A stretch of DNA of 5,685 nucleotides from Polaribacter sp. (GTDB lineage: Bacteria > Bacteroidota > Bacteroidia > Flavobacteriales > Flavobacteriaceae). How positions within the stretch are numbered: position 1 is the stretch's first letter; each line of letters starts with the position of its first letter. The stretch covers positions 2,570-8,254 of the forward strand of contig DPRC01000184.1 of assembly GCA_003537695.1 (NCBI GenBank), given 5' to 3'. Below the pieces are notes generated by a model, which was given only the letters and a program-made list of their open reading frames with translations, was not told the DNA's origin and searched no databases. Shown here one piece after another: positions 1 through 5,685 of the stretch. Both the position numbers and the translations under genes were made by a program.

Positions 1-239
1 ACTTCGCGCGTCCCAAATTGCCCTTCTGGAACATAACAATGTGTTTCATTGTTCACCCATATCCGCTGATCTTGCCAGTTATCCTCATTAAAAGTATCAA
101 AATTATCTATAAAATCAATTTTCCAAACTGAGGAGTTGTCCACTATTTTTGAATCTTTTTTCTCTTTTATTTTAAAACCTGTTGTAAAAACTCCTATCAA
201 GCAGAAACTTAGCAAATAGTAATAATATATTTTTTTCAT
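1..239 (-). CDS. Probable GH16 glycoside hydrolase (endo-beta-glucanase/laminarinase-like), N-terminal fragment
   Basis: This is the 5' end of a gene that leaves the window on the left; 79 complete codons are visible. The start is an ATG at 239 followed by two lysine codons. A hydrophobic signal segment (about residues 4-20, with four tyrosines in a row at 5-8) leads to a charged linker (KIKEKKDSK). Cys13 sits in the hydrophobic stretch but is preceded by Phe, so it is a poor lipobox; a type I signal peptide or uncleaved anchor is more likely. From residue 39 the mature start carries WKIDFIDNFDTFNEDNWQ and then IWVNNETHCYVPEG and TREV. This resembles the first beta-strands of GH16 beta-glucanases (a D-(D/N)-F-D/N pattern, then an NW and a WVNNE-type segment), which are jelly-roll enzymes cleaving internal beta-1,3 or beta-1,3/1,4 bonds. 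The catalytic ExDxxE motif lies outside the window, so family and substrate rest on N-terminal resemblance and PUL context. Another concanavalin-like family is possible. Confidence 0.72.
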   Translation of the reverse strand, partial: MKKIYYYYLLSFCLIGVFTTGFKIKEKKDSKIVDNSSVWKIDFIDNFDTFNEDNWQDQRIWVNNETHCYVPEGQFGTRE

Positions 240-373
240 ATAAACTGTTTAATTGAATTATTTTATTTTACATCTTAAAAGAATTACAAACCGTATCTTA
301 TTTTTATTTTCGAATGCATCAGAAGAGACCACACGACTCGCAGTAATAATAAGTTCCTTTAGTAGTACCCTAT
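240..373. other. Intergenic gap between the GH5 and GH16 genes
   Basis: This is the only sizeable non-coding stretch in the window, 134 bases, much longer than the 12- and 19-base gaps between the other genes. I see no convincing hairpin followed by a T-run for a rho-independent terminator. Read on the minus strand, TACGGTTTG (about 281-289) is a near match to the Bacteroidota -7 element TAnnTTTG, but the spacing is one base too long and no clear -33 TTTG accompanies it. The stretch immediately before the GH16 ATG is very A/T-rich without a Shine-Dalgarno site, as is usual in this phylum. An internal promoter or an mRNA processing site is possible but not demonstrated. Confidence 0.35.
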
Positions 374-3058
374 TTAATTTTTAATTAATTTCCTTTGATA
401 ACTTCCATAATTAGTATCTAACAGCAGAAAGTAAACTCCCGGCTTTAGACTTGACACCTCATACATTCTGTCCTGCTCTTTGGGTTGTATGTTTTTCACA
501 ATGCGCCCGTTGACATCAACAATTCTAATATTTTTAATACTTTGTTGATTGTTTAATTTTATTTTAAATTTTTCTAAAACGGGATTTGGAAATACTGCCA
601 TCGTATTTTTGATGAAAGTGGCAACACCTAAACTATTTACAAATTCAAATTCAAACCAATTCAGATTAAAACCACCGGTCAATACTTTCATTTTTAATAC
701 ATAAACACCTGCGTTTAGAGTTGTTGACACACTTGAAGTTTGCCAAGATTGCCAGCCACCTGTGACTGGAAGATCAACAATGGAGATACTTTGTTCTGTG
801 CCGTTATTCAGTAGTTGAAATTCAATCTTTCCTGAGTTCCACTGTGCCGCAGATCTAATATTTAGATCATAGTTACCCGTATTTGCGATATAAATTAAAT
901 ATTCTGAGTAATCCCCTGTATCTGTATACCCAATATTTTCCCCAGCACCTGTATCTGATGTGTTTTCCGTTTGTAATCCAACCTGACTTGAAAAGTTTTC
1001 TGCTTCTATTTTTCCTGGAATTTGAAGTCTTGTCATTAAATTATTAGCTACGTTTAATTCCGAAAATGGATTCAATACAATATTGTAAATAGACGTTACA
1101 CTGCTGCCCATATAGCTTACATTTAGAAGATCTTGATAAAATAAATAAGTATTTAAATTAATATGAATCACTCTCCTACTAACGGCATCTACTTCCACTG
1201 ATTCAATTGGAACTATTTCATTATTCACTTTCACCTCAAATAAATCATTTGACAGCACAGTTTCATTTATGGGATAATTTAAAACAATTTTTATAGCTTT
1301 TTCGGAATCGTTTGTACTTGAACTCAACACTATAAAATCTGGAATTGTAGTTGAACTTAAAAACTCGATACTACTCATATTAAATTCTGAATTCCCAACT
1401 ACCTCTACTTTTAAAACTTGCGTTCCAGCCTCTAAATAGGCATTTTCTACGGAGTGATTTACAAAATTATTCCAACCTCCAGTATTTCCTAGATTCAGGT
1501 TTCCTGCGATATCAATATCATTAAAAAGGAGTTTTACCTTAGCCCCCGACTGCGATGTTGCATATCTAAATTTAAGATTATAGAAACCTGTTTCTGCAAC
1601 TTCAACCGTATATTTCAACCACTCTTTATCTTTAGTATACCCTATCTGATACCCATTGCTATTTATATTATCTGTGCTTGTTTGAATGTCTACACCATCA
1701 TTTCGATAGGCCCAACCTAAGTTCCAAGGTTCATAAGGCTCTCCAGAAAGAGAATAATTCGCATACTTCGTATCATAATATGCAATACCATTAGTGCCTA
1801 AGTCATAATCTGACAAATAAACAACTCCTGGTATTTGATGCTCTGCATATGGAATATGAGTTGCATCTTGCGGCTGCCTTAAAACAGCATCCACAACATC
1901 TTTATAAAACACATTATTATCTAACAATAAATCTGTGGTTAACTGACTCAAACCCTGCACGGCATCTACCACTGAAGGCTTTGCCCCTTCACCTTTCCAA
2001 TACTTGATAATTGCTTTATAATTGGAGTTCGAATTGATGGAATATGGACAAGTAATTGTCTCGATTCGCTTCCAAGGCCACCAAGCCCAACCAATATCAT
2101 TGTCTTCAAATAAGTTTATAGCTTCTGTAAACCAAACATTAGAATTTTCACCAGACTCTCCAAGCCATAGTGGAACGTTGTGCTGCTCTCTAATGTCTAG
2201 CACCCATTGCATAGAAGCAGTATCGTTATACGTCCAATATTTATGTGGACTGTATACCATGTTAGAGTCCCAAGGCGGTGTTAAGCCAGAAAAATCATTT
2301 GCAAATCCGTTTCCTTCAATAAAAAGAATATGATTTGAATCTACTGCTCTAATTTCATTGGTAATCCGAACATATAAATCACGCAATACGCGATCTCCTA
2401 AAGGCCAATTGACCTCATTAAGCAAATCATAGCCACCAATCCACTCCTTGTCTTTATATCGTTCTGCTAATTTTCCCCACAAAGCAACGGTCTTACTTTT
2501 ATTCTGTTCACTCTCCCATAAAGAAGGTTTTGAATCATCATAGTCAGAAATAGCTGCATCTTTTCCTTGTCCACCGGGAGCAGCATGCAAGTCTAAAATT
2601 AAATAAATCTCATTGGATTCACACCAAGTTAAAAGCGCGTCTACCATTTCAAAACCTAAAGTTAGCCACGTATTTTCACCTTCAACAGGCTCCTCTTCTA
2701 TTGGTAAGGTAAATAAGTTGTAATGCATGGGTAATCGAATACTATTATAACCAAATTTCGCAATGGAATCTACATCTTGTTTTGTAACAAAATTATTTCT
2801 CCAATTGGTATAAAATTCCGCAGTATTCTCTGCCCCCACCAAAGCAGTAAGTCTTTCCATAAATTCATGCTGTGTATCTGCTGCTCCCGAAGAATTCATC
2901 ATATATCCTTCTTGAAGCATCCAGCCACCCAAGCCAACACCTTTCAAAAGCACCTCTTCTGAATCTGAATTGATTATTTTTTTACCTAAAGTCCTTAGAT
3001 TTTGTCCATTCAAAGAAAGTGCGAAGAAAAAAATAATACAAATTATATATTTTTTCAT
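374..3058 (-). CDS. Secreted GH5 glycoside hydrolase with two CBM6-like modules and T9SS sorting domain
   Basis: 894 residues from the ATG at 3058; a TTG four codons upstream (3070) is in frame but a less likely start, since the ATG is followed directly by a signal peptide (MKKYIICIIFFFALSLNGQ, probable cut after Gln19). Residues about 23-380 form a GH5 (beta/alpha)8 retaining hydrolase: Arg108 in SIRLP, DLHAAPGGQ with His158, acid/base Glu215 in LLNEVN, His272 and Tyr274 in SPHKYW, nucleophile Glu301 in WLGESGE, and a tryptophan cluster GWAWWPWK at 323-330. Then follow a CBM6-like module (about 409-567), an Ig/SwmB-like beta domain (about 572-673), a second CBM6 starting IPGKIEAENF (about 679-806), and a type A T9SS C-terminal domain (about 821-894, with FPNP, DVNGR and LKPGVYFLL). 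The enzyme is therefore exported by T9SS and probably held at the surface or released. It likely cuts a beta-glucan, plausibly beta-1,3; a GH5_46-type subfamily is a tentative guess from memory. Other GH5 activities (beta-1,4-glucan, mannan) are not excluded. Confidence 0.93.
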   Translation of the reverse strand: MKKYIICIIFFFALSLNGQNLRTLGKKIINSDSEEVLLKGVGLGGWMLQEGYMMNSSGAADTQHEFMERLTALVGAENTAEFYTNWRNNFVTKQDVDSIAKFGYNSIRLPMHYNLFTLPIEEEPVEGENTWLTLGFEMVDALLTWCESNEIYLILDLHAAPGGQGKDAAISDYDDSKPSLWESEQNKSKTVALWGKLAERYKDKEWIGGYDLLNEVNWPLGDRVLRDLYVRITNEIRAVDSNHILFIEGNGFANDFSGLTPPWDSNMVYSPHKYWTYNDTASMQWVLDIREQHNVPLWLGESGENSNVWFTEAINLFEDNDIGWAWWPWKRIETITCPYSINSNSNYKAIIKYWKGEGAKPSVVDAVQGLSQLTTDLLLDNNVFYKDVVDAVLRQPQDATHIPYAEHQIPGVVYLSDYDLGTNGIAYYDTKYANYSLSGEPYEPWNLGWAYRNDGVDIQTSTDNINSNGYQIGYTKDKEWLKYTVEVAETGFYNLKFRYATSQSGAKVKLLFNDIDIAGNLNLGNTGGWNNFVNHSVENAYLEAGTQVLKVEVVGNSEFNMSSIEFLSSTTIPDFIVLSSSTNDSEKAIKIVLNYPINETVLSNDLFEVKVNNEIVPIESVEVDAVSRRVIHINLNTYLFYQDLLNVSYMGSSVTSIYNIVLNPFSELNVANNLMTRLQIPGKIEAENFSSQVGLQTENTSDTGAGENIGYTDTGDYSEYLIYIANTGNYDLNIRSAAQWNSGKIEFQLLNNGTEQSISIVDLPVTGGWQSWQTSSVSTTLNAGVYVLKMKVLTGGFNLNWFEFEFVNSLGVATFIKNTMAVFPNPVLEKFKIKLNNQQSIKNIRIVDVNGRIVKNIQPKEQDRMYEVSSLKPGVYFLLLDTNYGSYQRKLIKN

Positions 3059-3077
3059 AAAATGATTCAATTCTTGT

Positions 3078-4277
3078 TTATAAGTTATCTAAACCAAAGA
3101 GTGTAATTTCAGAACCCACAGTTAATTGAGTACTCCCATAATTAGAAGTCATCTGAAATTTAAGATATCGAAAAGTATCAGAGGTATTGTCTAAACTAAA
3201 CTCGTGCCCATCAATAGCTTCTTGAAAAGCAGCTGCAGAAATATTACCAGCCCCATCTCTCGGGTCACCAATATCAAATTCACCTAATAAATTCCAAGTT
3301 TGATTGTCTGTGCTCGCATATAGATTAAAAGACTTTAAATTTTCTTCCTGATAGTGGTACGTAACCCCACCTCCGTTATACCAATAGGCCCTTTGCCAAA
3401 CAATAAATCGCTGAATCTTCACATTTTTATTAAAGTCGATTACGATATCTAATGGAAAATTTAAGCTTCCTCCATTATTATCTCTCGTAGCTATAAAATA
3501 ACTATTGTCAGCGTCTGTCTCTACGGTATCCACGATGTCATCCCAAAAATTAACAGTTCTTCCTTCATATGCATTCCCATTAATAGATTGTCCACTCATT
3601 AAAGACCAAGTAGATTTATCTATTTTTTCTTCAAAAAATGGTGTGTACTTGCCTTTGTCTTCTAAATCTGTAATATTACCATCAAAGTCTTCTACTTTTG
3701 TTGAAAAGGTCATTTCTGTGGACGCCAAACCTCTAATAAAAATATTTTCCTGTGCATTATTAGATGATAATATTCTAATTATTTCATTGGCTCCATCCAA
3801 TATATGAACATAGACAAAAACTGTTTTTGAAGCTATATTATCCCAAGCGATTTTTACTCCTCCTAAATCTGGAGTAATCTGAATACTCTCTTGCACTAAA
3901 AAAATAAAGGACTTTAAAGGGGTGAACTCAATTTCTGCTGCTTCCGAACTATTCTCACTTTCATCTACCACATATATTTTTACTTTTAATGGAGTGGTTT
4001 GATTGAGGCCATTTACTTCTATCGCACTCGTATGCTTACTGGAGACTCTAAAAACCTCTTCTCCTTGTGAATTGGTATAAACTGCTTTTACATACAAGAT
4101 GTCATCATCTGTTGGCAAAGAGTAGTTAATAACACCACCACCATTTGTTGGTGTTACTGAAATATTAGTAACGCTCTCTGGAGCTTTGGTATCTAAATCT
4201 TCCTCTGAAGTACACGAAAATAGTGTTGCGAACATGAAGATTGAAAAAAGCAATATTTTATTTATTTGTTTTCTCAT
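3078..4277 (-). CDS. PUL surface lipoprotein, DUF4959-DUF5126-DUF5000 type, probable glycan-binding protein
   Basis: 399 residues from an ATG at 4277. The signal peptide ends in LFSC with the lipidated Cys22, followed by TSEEDLD; an acidic stretch just after the cysteine fits the lipoprotein export signal described for surface exposure in Flavobacteriia. Residues about 26-120 match the DUF4959 pattern (KAPESVTNISVTPTNGGGVI, then SLPTDDDILYVKAVYTNSQG), a fibronectin/Ig-like fold. About 121-215 fit DUF5126 (ESIQITPDLGGVKIAWDN). About 225-397 fit DUF5000, a discoidin (F5/8 type C)-like beta-sandwich with ASTDNQTWNLLGEF and a final RYLKFQM...GSEITLFGL. Such proteins usually follow susD in PULs and are thought to act as surface glycan-binding proteins; no enzyme motif is visible. 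An aromatic-rich segment (WQRAYWYNGGG then TYHY, 294-309) is a candidate binding loop. The gene begins 12 bases after the susD stop and ends 19 bases before the GH5 ATG, so it is almost certainly co-transcribed with both. Family assignment is from recalled patterns; ligand is inferred. Confidence 0.88.
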   Translation of the reverse strand: MRKQINKILLFSIFMFATLFSCTSEEDLDTKAPESVTNISVTPTNGGGVINYSLPTDDDILYVKAVYTNSQGEEVFRVSSKHTSAIEVNGLNQTTPLKVKIYVVDESENSSEAAEIEFTPLKSFIFLVQESIQITPDLGGVKIAWDNIASKTVFVYVHILDGANEIIRILSSNNAQENIFIRGLASTEMTFSTKVEDFDGNITDLEDKGKYTPFFEEKIDKSTWSLMSGQSINGNAYEGRTVNFWDDIVDTVETDADNSYFIATRDNNGGSLNFPLDIVIDFNKNVKIQRFIVWQRAYWYNGGGVTYHYQEENLKSFNLYASTDNQTWNLLGEFDIGDPRDGAGNISAAAFQEAIDGHEFSLDNTSDTFRYLKFQMTSNYGSTQLTVGSEITLFGLDNL

Positions 4278-4289
4278 AATACTATTTTT

Positions 4290-5685
4290 TTACCAACCTG
4301 GATTTTGAATTAAATTTGGATTTGTTGACAACTCCGTAAAACTAATCGGTTGTAAATAATCTCTTGGTGAATTAAAAGAACGCTGACTCACGTCCATCAC
4401 TTGGTAATAATTTGCTTCCGAATCTTCATCTACTGACCAACCCTGTATCGGTGTTGTGAAGTATTTTTCTGCTAATTTCCATCTTCTAATATCATAGTAA
4501 CGGTGTCCTTCAAAAGCCAATTCTATCATTCGCTCTTGTTGAATAATTTCTCTTAAACCCTCCTGTGTTGTATGTTTATTTAAAGTTGCAGCGTACGTTG
4601 CATTGCTCCATGCTTCCTCTACATCTGGGATCCCTGCGCGTTCTCTAATTTCGTTAAGCGCAGCATATACCTCCACAGAAGGACCACTAAACTCGTTTAG
4701 CGCTTCTGCATAATTCAGATACAACTCACTCAAGCGCACCATTGGCCAAGGATACGTAATTGCTTTATTATAAGTATCTCCTTCAGAATCTTGGTGTACT
4801 AATTTTTTTAATGCATAACCAGTAACTAAATAATCTCCAGTATTGGCGACCCTTCCATGCTTTTCCCCTTTTCTCATTTTTAATTTCCATAAGGATCCCC
4901 ATGTTCTATTGATTCCTCTATCAAAACCAAGTGCTGCATAAAAACGAGCCTCTCTATTTAAATTCAACTTTGCCGTTTTATTGGCAAACTGTGCATAAAA
5001 TCGTTGATTAAAAGCGATGGTTGTTGCACTATATCGATCTGCATATTCAAAAGATAAATCTTCATCAATAGGCAACCCATTTTTAGTGTAATACGTTTCT
5101 GCCATTCGTAAACTTGGTGCCAACCATTGCCAAGAAGCTTCCACGGAGGAGGATGTTGGGTCTTTCATCATTGCAGGCGACTGAATTTGCCAATATTGCC
5201 CGTTTGTAACCGGACTGGAATTGCCCCATAATAATTCTGAATTCCAAGGGTCTGTAATTGCAAAACGACTGTTGTATTGGTCTCTCACCATTTTAAATTG
5301 AAAATTATTGGCATCAAAAAGAGGCGCTGTATCTGTATAATAATACATCCCTGCTCCTTGTGCAATTGCGGCATCTAAAGCTTCTTTGGTTGCTGCAACT
5401 GTTTGCTCCCATTTTGAATTATCAACATTCTGATTAAAAAAATGTATTCCATCAGCATTCACAAAGTTCCCATACAACGAAGAATTTCCGTTAAATAATG
5501 GACTCGCACTGTACAATAAAGCCTTTGCTTTAATCGCTTTCGCAATTACTTTATCAATTCTTCCAATGTCATTATTTCCAAGCACTTTTTCTGGTAAATT
5601 TGCAATAGCAGCGTCAATTGTTTCAACAATATAACTAAAACACTCGTCTACCGTTTTGCGATCTAACCGCACTTCTGTATCCGGA
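4290..5685 (-). CDS. SusD/RagB-family nutrient-binding outer membrane lipoprotein, C-terminal part
   Basis: The reading frame is open to the right edge (464 whole codons visible), so the gene is cut by the window; the GTG at 5672 is an internal valine, not a start. Family members are usually about 500-650 residues, so the lipoprotein signal and first part of the TPR-like helical domain are missing. SusD hallmarks, in visible residue numbers: TVDECFSYIVETIDAA and LP (about 11-30), GR.DK..AKAIKAKALLYSASPLFNG (about 41-65), MVRLSELYLNYAEALNEF (about 315-332), LNEIRERAGIPDV (about 343-355), a QQERMIELAFEGHRYYDIRRW helix (about 382-402) and the classical ending LQPI...NPNLIQNPGW. These proteins sit on the cell surface as the lid of a SusC TonB-dependent channel and capture oligosaccharides for import. 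The susC partner is expected just upstream, outside the window. Which glycan is bound cannot be read from SusD alone; the neighbouring GH5 and GH16 genes suggest a beta-glucan. It is the first visible gene of the presumed operon. Confidence 0.95.
   Translation of the reverse strand, partial: PDTEVRLDRKTVDECFSYIVETIDAAIANLPEKVLGNNDIGRIDKVIAKAIKAKALLYSASPLFNGNSSLYGNFVNADGIHFFNQNVDNSKWEQTVAATKEALDAAIAQGAGMYYYTDTAPLFDANNFQFKMVRDQYNSRFAITDPWNSELLWGNSSPVTNGQYWQIQSPAMMKDPTSSSVEASWQWLAPSLRMAETYYTKNGLPIDEDLSFEYADRYSATTIAFNQRFYAQFANKTAKLNLNREARFYAALGFDRGINRTWGSLWKLKMRKGEKHGRVANTGDYLVTGYALKKLVHQDSEGDTYNKAITYPWPMVRLSELYLNYAEALNEFSGPSVEVYAALNEIRERAGIPDVEEAWSNATYAATLNKHTTQEGLREIIQQERMIELAFEGHRYYDIRRWKLAEKYFTTPIQGWSVDEDSEANYYQVMDVSQRSFNSPRDYLQPISFTELSTNPNLIQNPGW

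Noticed and set aside
281..289. TACGGTTTG on the minus strand as a Bacteroidota -7 promoter element for the GH16 gene
   Set aside because: It has three bases rather than two between TA and TTTG and lacks a convincing -33 element about 20 bases upstream, so it is not listed as a promoter.
240..373. Possible rho-independent terminator after the GH5 stop
   Set aside because: Only very short palindromes (ATGCAT, TTCGAA) were found, with no G/C-rich stem followed by a T-run in the direction of transcription.
641..1834. The two CBM6-like modules as a recent internal duplication
   Set aside because: They share the fold pattern (IPG opening, GY..D, GGW) but little sequence and differ in length, so they look like separately acquired or long-diverged modules rather than a recent tandem copy.
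2022..2333. A 103-codon open frame on the plus strand inside the GH5 gene
   Set aside because: It lies wholly antisense to the catalytic domain, whose motifs are intact; its product matches no family I recognise and it has no ribosome binding site. Treated as a chance frame.
2777..2962. A 61-codon open frame on the plus strand opposite the start of the GH5 catalytic domain
   Set aside because: Short, antisense to conserved coding sequence, with a Cys/His/Ser-rich composition typical of a shadow frame.
3505..3807. A 100-codon open frame on the plus strand opposite the lipoprotein gene
   Set aside because: The serine- and valine-rich product is what antisense reading of this gene would give; no signal, domain or upstream region supports it.
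5670..5672. GTG as the start codon of the SusD-like gene
   Set aside because: The frame stays open to the right edge and the residues before and after fit the interior of a SusD protein; the signal peptide and first helices are missing, so the gene is truncated by the window.

Overview
The window looks like part of a polysaccharide utilization locus (PUL) from a member of the Bacteroidota, most likely a marine or aquatic Flavobacteriaceae species. The reasons are: low G+C by eye; weak or absent Shine-Dalgarno sites before the starts; a SusD-family lipoprotein next to a DUF4959/DUF5126/DUF5000-type lipoprotein; and a glycoside hydrolase ending in a type IX secretion (T9SS) sorting domain, a system confined to this phylum. 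The species cannot be read from the sequence.

All four genes lie on the minus strand, so transcription runs from the right edge to the left. In transcription order they are: (1) the 3' part of a susD-like gene (4290-5685, cut by the right edge; a susC/TonB-dependent transporter gene is expected just beyond it); (2) after 12 bases, a surface-glycan-binding-type lipoprotein gene (3078-4277); (3) after 19 bases, a large secreted GH5 glycoside hydrolase with two CBM6-like modules, an Ig-like module and a T9SS tail (374-3058); (4) after a 134-base gap, the first 79 codons of a probable GH16 endoglucanase gene (1-239, cut by the left edge). The first three genes are packed tightly enough to be one operon. 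The fourth may be read through from them or have its own promoter.

Proposed joint role, by inference: the GH5 and GH16 enzymes cut a beta-glucan outside the cell or at its surface, the two lipoproteins hold the polysaccharide and its fragments, and SusD with the unseen SusC imports the oligosaccharides. A beta-1,3-glucan such as laminarin is the best substrate guess, because GH5, GH16 and CBM6 occur together in such loci, but the sequence does not prove it. I found no RNA gene, mobile element, CRISPR array or repeat family. The layout is a recognisable PUL rather than a new kind of system; the points of interest are in the GH5 module order, its divergent first CBM6 and the aromatic-rich lipoprotein.
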